From Toxorhynchites rutilus septentrionalis (lineage: Eukaryota > Arthropoda > Insecta > Diptera > Culicidae): a DNA stretch of 64,000 bases. A program made the translations under genes and the position numbers. The stretch covers positions 117,116,035 to 117,180,034 of the forward strand of contig NC_073746.1 in assembly GCF_029784135.1 (NCBI RefSeq). Direction: 5' to 3'. The notes below the pieces were generated by a model. The model was not told the origin of the DNA. It saw only the letters and a program-made list of their open reading frames with translations, and did no database searches. Shown one piece after another: positions 33,661 through 44,766 of this stretch; the stretch's first letter is position 1; every line of letters begins with the position of its first letter.

Positions 33661-35995
33661 TTTTTTTCGCAATCGCTGTTTTTTCCTTGTCCCGATTTCC
33701 GTTTCAATTCATCCGAACGATGATAATCTTCTTGAAAAGAATTCATATGAGCCGGTTGTCCAGAGGGATTAACCAAGTCCAATAACTAGCCTTCACTTTA
33801 GGGTCACCGCATTTATGACCGATAATTTCCTTCCATGTTCTGAGTATGTTCCTGCTAATGAGCTGCTCCAGAAAAGCTTGTCGAACCGGTAACGTGATTA
33901 AGTTGATTTGGTCGCAGCATCGACGGCGGCGGCTGCTGAGATCTCCCCCTGGTACCGAGGTACTTATGGTGGAGAGTACTTCGGAAACAGGTTCCACAAG
34001 ACGACGCAAAGAAAAACCTTCACCTCGAACGGCTGAACCCTCTCCCAGCGGACTCACTGAAGTGCAGCACCATCTCATGCGGCTGATATGAACGGACGCC
34101 GTAGGGAAGCAGCGAGCCAGCGACTTATTGGACGTCATTGTATGCAAAGCGAGGACTAAGAAGTTAGTGAAATAGAAGGGATTAATCATGCCGGTGCTCT
34201 TCACTTGAGATAGCGTGACTGACAAATGGCCACGGCAAATGCCGGCTCGAGATGGACTCTGCATGGCGCTTGCAAGCATGTTGTTGACCCGGACGAAGAG
34301 CAATCAATCAGATTTCATGGTTCGTTTAAAACGAAGCGGGATCCATCCATACATCATCTTGCAGAATGCATAGCTTAAGCCAGCTTCAAATACAATGTGC
34401 ATGTACGGGAAATCAAGTTTGAGAAAAAAAAAAGGCCAATACCAGATGCCCCCCAACAAACGTCATTGGTGGCACTCAGAGCTTCGTGCCGAAGCTCGAC
34501 ATGGCTAAGAATTGCTGCTAACTCATTCTCTCGGCAGGCGTCCTAATCCAACACGACTTGCAATTTCCTCCATAATATTTTCCCTCGGCTTTCGGCGAAA
34601 AGTAAAAATCCATTAAAACGTGCCAAATTCGAGCAGAAAAAAGGCGGCGTTATTCGCTTCTTCCGAACGAGCGAGCGTCGATCCATTAAAACGATGTTTG
34701 TTTTTCGCGCCACGGCCATCCTTGGCTCACCCTCCAGCAGGCGGAGCATACCTTCTATAAATCCCGAACTTGATTCCAAAAAATCGGACAACGATCAGGC
34801 GGTCCCACCGGAAGAAAAGCGCCAAAAAGAAAACCGAGAAGTGCTTTCACGTTGATGATGATTTTCACATTTTCCCGTTTTCTGCTCGGAATCCTTAAAG
34901 CGTTTTAGTTTTCATTTCCAACTGGCATTGATAGTGGGCAGAAGTGTGAACAAAAAAAATAAACTTTGGTGAATGAGATGGATTCAGCTTCGCGTTGCGG
35001 GTGGTCAGACCTAAATTTTATCATTGACTCCAATTTAGTTTCGACTCACCAAAGCCGCAACATCGTGTCCGGCTGCTGCACATAGAAACCAGCAATGGCC
35101 CCCGCAGCAACGGTCGAAGGAAAGAGAAACCACAAAATAGAAAACCATGTCTATCGGAATCCCGCAAAAAGATGTGTAGGACTATCCCCCCCCCGTTGAG
35201 TATCACACTTCAGCACGGAATAATCAACACCGGTTCCAGCGGTTCCAGAGCTGAACCCCTAAATCTTGCAAAGATAATGTGCAGTGTGGTCAGTTCCGAA
35301 CCGAAGAGCCGAATGAGAACATTGTGGGTTGACGGAGCGGAGCAAACTTTTCCTCCGGTGATACCTCATGTTTATTCAAAGAATTGAAGTGAAACCAAGG
35401 CTCGAGCCACGTTACCGCGTTCGTACACTTCTTTCTTTCCCATTTCTCAATCCACCTGTCAGAACCGATGTTTTTCGGAACATTTTCACACCCCCCAAGA
35501 GTCGCAATTGTGGCGCTTCCTGTGGAAAGATATGTGCCATTCTGGTCGACAGCAGCAGCAGCAAAGCCGGCTGTCGTCGATCTGTAGAACCAGAAAAGAG
35601 AAGATTTTTCTTGTGGGAGTGGAGATACACCTGCTGGTGAATTTGTTGACGTTCTGATGTCTGGAATGTTTTGGGGTACTTTCTTCGTGTGCTGCTGTTG
35701 ATCAAACTGAATGAGGGAGGAATGGGGTTTTATCGTAATTTTAATTTCGGTTGTGGTGTTTCGAAACAAACAGTGGTAGGTAGAAAGACACCATTAAATT
35801 GGTACCAAGAAAAAGCGCTCTACAAATCATTTGAGTTCTTCCAGTTTAGTGAGTGTATTTTATGGAGGTATAGAACTTGATGTTGGCAATATCGTTCTTC
35901 ACTGTCTGTTTCATTGAAGAGCAAAATGTTTCTTTTTGTTTTTTTGGCAACATCAAGAAGAGAAGTATGTTCTTCAGTGGAAATTATTTCGTTTC
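33661..35995. other. unassigned DNA of mixed composition
   Basis: 33.8-34.3 kb is GC-balanced with overlapping open frames on both strands (186 codons on minus, about 80 on plus), neither with a motif. 34.5-35.7 kb is similar. These parts look like host unique sequence, but I cannot call a gene. Confidence 0.4.
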
Positions 35996-35999
35996 TTAA

Positions 36000-36638
36000 C
36001 CCTTTATACGGCGATGGAATCTAGGCAATGAATCGACTCCAACAACTTCAGAGAATATAATCCTTACATGAGGAATAACCCATATTTATCATTGATGAAA
36101 AATTTACTATTGAAACAGTTGAAAAAACTGGTTGCAACATAGTTGCCACTGCCCGTTAACTCCAAAAACAGTGATTGCGCTGCCTTATAAAATCACTTTA
36201 TTGCACCTTTGGTTATGCAGAAATCAAAACAATATTTTTGGTGCAGCGAGAAAAAAAATGTTTTTTTATATATAAACTTACAAAAAAAATTAAAATTTTA
36301 ATTTCTTATCAAATATTTATTTTATTGATTTGTTTTTTTTCTTTGAAAAACTTCATGATTTTCCACAGTAGATCCTAAACAGTACGTTTATATTGAAAAA
36401 CTTATCAAACTGCTGCATTTTCAACGAATTTAAACAAAATTTTCTGCCGGCGCTCTAAAATCGCGATTTTGTTATATAAAAATTACTCCCCATTAATATC
36501 GCATATTTTTGGCAGCCCAAAAAAAAATCAGAGTTTTGACAGATACCTTTAGAAGATTTTGGTTAAGTAAAATACTGAAATAATATTCCAAGTGCAGCGA
36601 AATAATTTTTTTCGTCTGTTTTTCGACCTTATAAAGGG
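36000..36638. mobile_element. piggyBac-type non-autonomous element, 639 bp
   Basis: TTAA flanks both ends (35996-35999 and 36639-36642). The left end CCCTTTATACGGCG and the inverted right end CCCTTTATAAGGTCG form a short imperfect terminal inverted repeat beginning CCC, as in piggyBac-superfamily elements. The interior is AT-rich and non-coding. Confidence 0.75.
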
Positions 36639-36986
36639 TTAAAACAGATTGAAATGTACGTTTCGAAAAGTTATTCCAAGATTTGAAGTCCTTACTTGAG
36701 AAAAAGGTAATAGAAAATGAAAATGAAAAATCAAACAGTTACAAAATAAGAAAATAAATAAAATATGGGTTATTTGTGGATGTCGAAATGTGACTCAAAT
36801 AAATCTTATCAAATGAATATCTTTGTGAGCTGCGACCGACACTAGTATTGTACAAGTATTTTACATTAAGTGAGCTTTCGCTCTCTTGTTGCGGGCTCAA
36901 TGGAATGCGCTGCAATTAGCGTCTCGACAAGATTCCACAGAAACGTACACGTTAAGAAACAGCTTCACTGTACGATTTCGAACTGA

Positions 36987-37342
36987 TTATTGGAAGTCCG
37001 AACCGATTTTTCGTGGTGACTGTAACTCATTCAATGCAATCTCATTAATGACATCATTAGAATTAATTTCAGCGGCCTTCAAATGTCTACGAAGTCTTGG
37101 TATCACTTGCAAAACCTGCCTTTCCGAAACTTCATAGTTGTCAATTTGTCAAATCCACTTTTTCATGTTGCTGTCTGCTACTCAAAACATGTGTCGAGCT
37201 TAAATTGCTTCCAAAACTTCGGCTTCTTCTTTAGACGATTTTGACCGTTCTTGTAACTCTCTATGAAAATGATTATATGGATCCAACATCCCTTTTCCAT
37301 CGTTGAACTGGGTCCGGAATGTCTTTCACCTGGTTTACTCAT
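36987..37342 (-). pseudogene. decayed coding region, unidentified
   Basis: The minus strand gives MSKPGERHSGPSS from an ATG at 37342, then after one frameshift GMLDPYNHFHRELQERSKSS, KEEAEVLEAI, an in-frame stop, VADSNMKKWI, a second stop, and QIDNYEVSERQVLQVIPRLR, HLKAAEINSNDVINEIALNE to a TAA at 36987. Hydrophobic-charged periodicity and the low stop density over about 115 codons suggest ancient coding sequence, probably helical. I do not recognise the family. It could be part of an old transposon protein or a host or virus-derived fragment; nothing in the sequence decides. Confidence 0.4.
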
Positions 37343-37592
37343 CTTATGAGAAATTCTCTTTTCAGTAGCATATTTCTAATCGATAGATTTAAACACGTTG
37401 AGCCCCGATTTGTTCGTGTTGCGCTTTCCATTCAGCCCGCATTAAGAGCCGAAACACAATATCAGTGTCGGTCCCAGCTTTCAAAAATACTTATTGTATA
37501 AATAGAAAATAGTCACAAATTCGTCTAGAAAGTAGTCAAATTTTGTAAAACACCCGAAAACAAATCGTATATATTGACTACGTATATATAGG

Positions 37593-39600
37593 ACTACGTC
37601 TTTGATTTCTTTGTAGGGGTCACTCTACGAAAAATGTAACGTTTATTAAGAGTTTTCAAATGCATATTACGCAGAATCGATCTTACGATATATGTTATGA
37701 TATATACCATTAGACGGCAAATTTATCCAGCATTTCTTTCGCCTGAAAAATCAACAGTCGAAATAATAAAACAAGTGAGAAGAAGGGGTATGTTTTGCGA
37801 GCGGAGGCGAAGGTAAATCATTTATTGTGCATTCTTTCTTCCAACTTCGTTCCCATGAATGTTGTATGTAACATAAAATTGCGTGCAATAATTCTTTCTA
37901 TCTAGCAAGTTAGCAAGATGTTAAAGCAATCAAAGCAACGAGTGAAAGCAGCGATCGTTCATTAAGAAGAGGCAGCGATTATCATGCGAATACTTATTGA
38001 GATCTGCATTACATCGCATCACAAAAATGAAACGAAATGAGCTTGAGCTTGGGTAGACTGTACAATTCGTAGTTGCTCTCCGTGATTGACCTGAACCAAC
38101 CAAATTGCCAAAGAACCCACAGAATGACCACAAAAATGAAACGAAATGAAATATTAATATTTTTCATGACTCATATTCATAATTCTCAATGACTCAATAC
38201 CTCCTATGATAGATTAAGCAGTAGAACCAATACGACTTGATTATGATAATTTTCAAGCGAACATTATTTCACCGAAAAAGCTACTGCTCTCGATGTCTTA
38301 GCATAAGACTAATAATAAGAATAAGACAATGAAAAAAAAAATCAAAATACCATAGCTATCCATTGAAAATAAAGCAGCTTCATGATTTCATGTGTATTTT
38401 ACCTCAAAATATTACGAAGTCGTGATTATTTTCGACTTGTTTTTTCGTTTCTTCCCCATAAATTCCATATTCAATGTAATCAATGATGATATTTGTTCTT
38501 GTTTACCGATTCACATATACTTCATCTACCATTCTACCAAGTATGGAAAAGTTCATTCGCTCATTTCACCGCACCTAATTATAAATCCCTCTTGTATCTG
38601 CTTGAAATAATCATGGCGAAAAGAATGCAGCAAGCAATCGTGAGATTGCACGATGAATCATTTTACACTCCCCGACCATCTTCATTCGGGACTGATAGTG
38701 AACAAGACAAAACCAAGAGTGGAAAACAACATTCAATGAATGAATACTTCTTTGGAAGGATCGCACGAAACAAAATAACGAGTGAGTCAAAACAGACTCA
38801 ATCTGCTTGTATGTATGATTCTATTTTCCCTTGTACTCTTTTCCTCGACAGCATTCAAGTGCACATGAATCTAATTTCCCGCTCACCAAAAACTTGCGTT
38901 AATATGGTCTTTTGCGTTGGCTTAGATCATTTCACACTAGGAACAAAAAATGTCATTGCAATAGTGCACAGGAAACAATTGATTTAAATTATCTACCTTT
39001 ATTTTACTGCCGCGATCGAGGCTCAATGATTGCTATTTGAGTGAAAAACTAATGCTTTTATAGAGATACTCGCTGGCTCAAGCAAAAGTTTCTAATTTGA
39101 TTCTATCATCATCTGACGTCATATAAGCAAAAAAGGCAAATAAGGGAATGCAAAATTCTCTGAGAATAGATGAGCGGAATCGAGACAGTATTCTTCCGTT
39201 CTAATCGAGAATGAACTTTGTGAAGATGATAGGTGAATATTTTCTGTCTCAAATAAAGTGAGGCATAAACGGATAATAGAAGGGGGAGTTTTATCTTTGG
39301 ATGAGTGTTGTTGAACGAATTTCGATGCGATTTTGTCCATACCTGCATTTCACCCTGTTATTTGTCCCACTGATATTCATCAATCATTTTCAGTTAGACA
39401 GTTGAACTTCCTGCCAGAAGCTTATTGTCTTTCTTTGTTCGTTACAAACCGTTTGAAGGTTATGAGTACATACAACAAACGGCCCTATTCAGGACTACTA
39501 TTTAGAGTTTCAAAAGAGTTAAACTAACAGATTTCTGAACAATGAAAAGAATTGCATTTATAATAACCAAGTGTTCTGAACAATCATAGCCCTACGTCAA
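37593..39600. mobile_element. about 2-kb repeat element, relative of 11.8-13.8 kb by its termini
   Basis: The left end GGACTACGTCTTTGATTTCT parallels GGACTACGTCTTTCATTTCT at 11819, and the right end AGCCCTACGTCA parallels AGTCCTACGTCA at 13837. Size is also about 2 kb. The interiors differ: this copy has the GAGCTTGAGCTTGGGTAGAC and TAGTTGCTCTCCGTGATTGA segment at about 38040-38095 and no 197-bp units. The 164-codon frame at 38493 has no motif. The class is unknown. Confidence 0.5.
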
Positions 39601-40742
39601 ACTTCCGCCCGTGCCCCTAGGCTCAGACCCTTCTACTTTTTTTATTTCCTTATTTTGTATCTGTCAGTCCCAGTCAGGCAGCGCATTCCTACCAAAGAGC
39701 TTAACGACGGCCCCTAGGGACCGACGCGGGGCTCAACGTGTCAATAAAACCTTTCTAATGACCATTTCATCTAGACTGTTCCTTACAACAGCTAGAAAAA
39801 TTACCAATGCATTGAGTCTGATCACAACGTTACTCAGAGATGATGCTTCGGTTTGCAAATATTCTGCGCTAGATTTAATTCATGTATGCATCAGAGGTAC
39901 AGACAACACAGAAGTATTAAATCTTAACCCTCTGGTAGGAGGATGTCACACACTGTAGATTCTTAGCCAAATCATGTTGTCCTCATGAGCCCAAAGAGTT
40001 GTCTACAAGCCCTATGATTTTTTTGTTTTGCTTGCTCAACAAATCCTGAACTCTTTCATTTGATCCTGGCATGGTAGGAGCGATCGACAGCCTGCTAACG
40101 GGACTTCATGAAAACTAAACCGTCCTCTCTAACACCCTCTAACACTACGAGTTTGGCTAATTTGCCTCTTTGGATTCGTACCTCTCCATCACCGGTTTCG
40201 TCAGATTCGACCAAAACTGAGTGTCACCTTCGTGGGACCGGAGGAAGGGCAGCGGGCGCTCGCCTGCCACACCAAGTACGGATGAAAAATTCCAGGCCGT
40301 GGATCCTTTCCTTCACGAGATCGATGCTGCCAACTCGTCGTCGTCTGGGTTTCCTTGAACGGTTTTACCACACGGGACCCGTGTTTCCACATTTCTATCT
40401 GTACCAGAAGGGGTGAAATTTTTTTTCATCTGTACTTTTTCTCCAAAAATCTGTAGCATTGAAAATATTTATTGCAGGGAAAGATCTTTTTTATTGGTAT
40501 GATAAAAATACTCATTTATTAACTACAAAATATTATATTGACCTACTAACTTTATATCCACATTTACTCACAACAAATACTACTCTTATTGTAAATGTAG
40601 ATAAATATTTGCAAACTTCGAATCACAAGTTTGGTAATACTTATACATAGTCTTTATGAGTTAATATTGCATACTTTTCTCAATAAAATTTTTGAGCTGC
40701 CGCCACGATGTCTAATTAAATTTTATGATCTTAAAATTGCAT
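39601..40742. other. unassigned DNA
   Basis: Two GC-richer patches (39600-39960 and 40100-40410) contain frames of 115 and 102 codons without recognisable motifs. The second might be an eroded retrotransposon ORF but shows no diagnostic block. Confidence 0.4.
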
Positions 40743-40991
40743 TTACCGATTTAGCCAATTTAGAATATATTCAAATATTCCTGTTTTGATTAAATTCAGA
40801 AAAAATCGCTCGACGGTTGCCGAGGAGTGAGGCATAGTGAGCACGTTAGAAACAAGGCATCGAAGCGCAGAACATGCGAGCGAACCGTCAATTCTTAGGC
40901 ATCCAATTTTCCACCAATCCTGCACAAGTTTTCTTTCGGGGCAATTTTTTTTAGGGCACGGAAGGGTTCTACAGATCTTGTAAATTCCCAT
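40743..40991 (-). pseudogene. hAT transposase C-terminal relic
   Basis: The minus-strand frame contains MPHSSATVERFFLNLIKTG, the signature of the hAT dimerisation domain (normally PHSSA.VER.FS....KT..R) near the C-terminus of these transposases. KLVQDWWKIGCLRIDG precedes it. Only about 80 codons of a roughly 600-residue protein remain, and no terminal repeats were found. It is a fragment with no function. Confidence 0.8.
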
Positions 40992-41462
40992 CGTAGAACC
41001 CTGATTTGAATCGGTCTAGTGATACAAAAAATGTGAATTTAAAAAAAGAAATTTCTATAAAAAAGAGGGAAACTTGATTTTTCGGACAACTCTAAAATGA
41101 AAATGGACACCCTTAAGAAAAAAAAAAATATGGGTCTAATATTTCGCGATAATGTTACTTAGCTTATAAGTTCAGTCTGTGCGAATAATCGAAGACGATG
41201 TTTAATAAATCAAAACTATATAGGTTTGACAGGGAATGGCTATATAGCAGTTCGGACAAGACAAAGACATCACGAAATTATTTAAAAGCTCTATGATTTG
41301 TTCTTCGACACTTAACTCCTATATTTTGTAATTCCGCTGCAATATCATTCTAAACAATTCCTAGTGAACCTCTATTTAAAATCTTCAAAAATCACGATTT
41401 TTACCCCATTGTGCTTATAATAGTCAATTAACTTTCACCTTAACGTTAAAATTTTATTTTAC
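40992..41462. other. AT-rich DNA with a fragment of the CACCCTAATAA repeat family
   Basis: About 41080-41260 (ATGGACACCCTTAAG, AAAATATGGGTCTAATATTT, TTTGACAGGGAATGGCTATA) matches the sequence following 22640. The remainder holds nothing recognisable. Confidence 0.6.
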
Positions 41463-42825
41463 TAGCTGACCCGGCAAACTTCGTCCCGCCCAAAATTTGT
41501 TTTTTGTTATCAATACCTTCAAACATTCACGTTTTCTTACTAAGCGCAAGTTTATGAGTCCAATCGCAGAACTCTTCATTGATTGATCTTCTAATCGACC
41601 CCGTTGAATTTACCTTTTACCAAAAAAAAAATCCTAGTACTTCTACCTAAACTCATCATTATAATATCAGATTATTTTCAGACACAATTCTCATTCAAGA
41701 TTTTTCACTTGTAAATAACATGTTTCTCCGTTATATGGAATAAATGTTTTATACAGAAAATATGATAGAATAAAGACAGACTCCTCCCCTTTTCTCCCCT
41801 TAGGGAGGGGGAAGGAGTGTCTATTCACCACCGAAACGTTTCGTGCCCCCTAAAATCTTCACATGCCAAATTTAGCTCCATTTGCTTGATAACTTTTCGA
41901 GTTATGCAGAAATTTGTTTTTTATTTGTATGACAGCTCACCCTAAGGGAGGGGGGAGGAGTGTCGAACCACCTTAGAAATGTTTCTTCCCCATAAAACCT
42001 CCAAATGCCAAACTTAGTTCCGTTTGCTAGATTAGTTCTCGAAAATTTATGCCTCATTTGTATGGCAGCCCCCCTCCCCCTCAGAGAGACGCAAAGGAGG
42101 GAGGAGGAGTGTCTATTCGCCATAGAAACGTTTTGTGTCCCCTAAAACCTTCGCATGCCAAAATTGGTATTTTCTTGATTAGTTTTCGAGTCATGCTGAA
42201 ATTTGTCTTTCATTTGTATGGCAGCTCCCCCTTGGAGAGGAGGTGGAGTGTCTAACCACCGTGAATACACTTATTGCGCTCTAAAACCTCCATATACCTA
42301 ATTTAGTTTCGTTTGCTTGATTAATTCTCGAGTAATGCTGAAATTTGTGTTTCATTTGTATGGCAAACCCCCCCCCACACCTTAGAGAGGGGGGAGGAGT
42401 ATCTAACCATCATAGAATCATTTATTGCACCCTAAAACATCCATATGCCTAATTTGGTTTCATTTACTTGATTATTTCTCGAGTAATGTAGAAATTTGTG
42501 TTTCATTTGTATGGCAGCCACCCCTAAGAGAGGGGGGAGGAGTATCTAACCACCGTAAAAACATTTATTGCACTCTAAAATCTCCACATGCCAAATTTGG
42601 TTTCGTTTGCTTGATTAATTCTCGAGTAATGCAGAAATTTGTGTTTCATTTATATGGCAGTCCCCCCTTAGAAAGGGGGGAGGGGTCTAAAACCATCATG
42701 AAAACCTTCCCCGGCCCCAAAAACTCCTACATACTAATTTTCATGTCGATCGGTTCGATAGTTTCCGAGCCCATAAGAATCAGACATACAGACAGACAGA
42801 CAGAAATCCATTTTTATATATATTT
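41463..42825 (-). mobile_element. same family as 32.4 kb, expanded by seven ~143-bp internal units
   Basis: The copy is inverted relative to 32443-33216: it begins TAGCTGACCCGGCAAACTTC and ends at CAGACAGACAGAAATCCATT. The interior is a tandem array. GGAGTGT-type words occur at about 41814, 41957, 42106, 42245, 42396, 42539 and 42682, i.e. 139-151 bp apart. Each unit holds ATGCAGAAATTTGTGTTTCA and a C-run/G-run hairpin (such as CCCCCCTTAGAAAGGGGGGA). Non-coding. Confidence 0.85.
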
Positions 42826-43139
42826 TATCTTGAAGTAAGTTATATTTGAAATATAAAACTTTTTTTTTCAAACTGTAAATAATGGAGTCCTAAATTGTAT
42901 ATGATCGAGTTCCACCTGATACTTCAGGAACCCGGTTTTGTTATTGTGTTTTTAGTCGAAAACCTTACTAAGAAAATGAATTTTACTCTCGTTGGTTTGT
43001 GCCTGCAACGTACACTTTGCAAGGAAAGAGCTCATAAAATTTTTTTTACAAAAGGTTAGGTCTCTTAATATTGTTGCTCCAGAATTGGACTGACCTTATA
43101 CTCCAACTTGTGAATGATTGCGATGAATTGCTGTACACA
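42826..43139. other. unassigned DNA
   Basis: No feature is recognised between the array-like repeat and the mariner. Confidence 0.5.
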
Positions 43140-44417
43140 TTGGGTTGAGGAAAAAGAAATGTCGTATATTGTCAATATATGGCAACACTTAAACATATTT
43201 TGTGTTGTACTTATCGCATGGGGTCATACTATCCGGCTATTTAAAGACGACAATCTGTGCTACAAGTGTCATTTTGACAGTGTTGTGGTTGTCCTTTTCA
43301 GTCTCAAGTTATAGCGCGTAAAGATGGAGTCCACCAAGCAAGAAATTCGCCATATTTTACGTTTTTACTACCTGCGAGGTAAAACTGCAACGAAGGCAGC
43401 CGAAAAAAATCGTGTAGTTTATGGACCCGATGCTGTAACGATTCGCACAGCACAGCGTTGGTTTGATTGATTTCGTTCTGGTGTAGTGGCTGTCGAAGAT
43501 ACACCCCGTACTGGTATGCCAATCGTCGTGTAAACCGATAAAATCGTTGAAATCATCTAAGTAGACCGGCATGTGAGCACTCGCTCGATTGGCCAGGAAC
43601 TGGGTATGGACCATAAAACCGTTTGGAACCATTTGCAGAAGATTGGAATCTAAAAAAAGCCGGATGTATGGGTGCCACACGAGTTGACGCAAATAAATCT
43701 TTTGGACCAAATCAGCGCCTGCGATGCACTGCTGAAACGGAACGAACTCGACCCATTTTCGAAGAAGATGGTGACTGGTGATGAAAAGTGGATCACGTAC
43801 GACAACCTAAAGCGAAAAAAGTCGTTTTCGAAGCGCGGTGAGCCGGCCCAAACCATCGCCAAGCCCGGATTGACGGCCAGGAAGGTTTTGCTGTGTGTTT
43901 GGTGGGATTGGAAGGGAATGATCCACTATGAGCTGCTCAACTATGGCCAGACCCTCAACTCGGTTCTCTATTGTGAGCAGCTTGACCGTTTGAAGCAGGC
44001 GATTGCCTAGAAGCGGCCAGAAATGATCAATAGTTGTTTTCCACCAGGACAACGCTCGGCCTCACACATCTTTGATGACCCGCCAGAAGGTACGGGAGCT
44101 CGGATGGGATGTCCTATTGCACCCACCGTATAGTCCGGACTTGGCTCTAAGTGATTATCTTCTCTTCCGGTCCATGCAAAACGCTCTTGGTGATACTAAG
44201 TTGGCCTCAAAAGAGGCTTGCGAAAACTGTCTGAGTTTTTTGCAAATAAGGAAGGGGGGGGGGTTTATAAGAGGGGGATAATGAAGTTGCCTTCTAAATG
44301 GCAACAAGTTTGCGAACAAAACGGCGCATATTTGACTTAAATTGGATAATTTTAAGTATGTTAAATAAAGCGTCAAATTTCGATCAGGAATAAGACATTT
44401 CTTTTCCCCCAACCCTA
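43140..44417 (+). mobile_element. full-length mariner, inactive
   Basis: It is 1278 bp, the usual mariner size. The left terminus TTGGGTTGAGGAAAAAGAAA and the inverted right terminus TAGGGTTGGGGGAAAAGAAA are imperfect inverted repeats, and TA follows the right end (44418-44419). A transposase pseudogene fills the centre. A shorter member of the same family lies at 55251-55745. Confidence 0.92.
43324..44340 (+). pseudogene. mariner transposase pseudogene
   Basis: The ATG at 43324 opens ESTKQEIRHILRFYYLRGKT and the paired helix-turn-helix region (AAEKNRVVYGPDAVTIRTAQ), ended by a TGA after RWFD. Further on are GMDHKTVWNHLQKIGI, then VTGDEKWITYDN (first catalytic Asp), VVFHQDNARPH (second) and HPPYSPDLALSDYLLFRSMQ (third), the DD34D pattern of mariners. 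The last part is GIMKLPSKWQQVCEQNGAY up to TAA at 44338. The span of 339 codons is normal. At least four nonsense codons and frameshifts, plus a G-run before the end, inactivate it. All three catalytic aspartates are still readable. Confidence 0.92.
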
Positions 44418-44479
44418 TATTTGCATAAAAATAGCTGTATTTGCATAAAAATAGTGTACACATCCACATCCGAACATTT

Positions 44480-44752
44480 GTTCTTCTTGAATGGCGTTAA
44501 CGTTCCCTGTGGAACTTTAGCCGTCTCAACGTATGCATGAACTAGCGTCATTTATTAATACTTAGATGAGATTTCTTGAGCCAAATAACACGCCTTGAAT
44601 GTATTACGAGGGGCAAGCCCTTGAATACGCGTGACCACAGTGCAAGTCGAAGGAAATTTCTTTGATAAAAAAATCCCCCGACCAGAACGGGAATCGAACC
44701 CGAACACCCGTCATGCTAATGTGAGACGCTAACCACTCGGCCACTGGTGCAC
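44480..44752 (-). repeat. Feilai-like tRNA-SINE, copy 3
   Basis: Reverse-oriented copy with the same head and body. A 14-bp target duplication ACATCCGAACATTT flanks it (44466-44479 and 44753-44766). It lies just 60 bp beyond the mariner. The tail is TTCTTCTTG on this strand, i.e. CAAGAAGAA. Confidence 0.95.
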
Positions 44753-44766
44753 ACATCCGAACATTT

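Noticed and set aside
33743..34303. 186-codon minus-strand ORF
   Set aside because: No recognisable motif, and overlapping plus-strand frames of similar quality exist in the same GC-balanced stretch. Not enough to call a gene.
38493..38987. 164-codon plus-strand ORF
   Set aside because: It is inside a dispersed repeat element, has no motif and no homologous frame in the related element at 11.8 kb.
39601..40420. LTR or retrotransposon ORF1 remnant
   Set aside because: No direct terminal repeat, primer-binding site or zinc-knuckle motif could be found.
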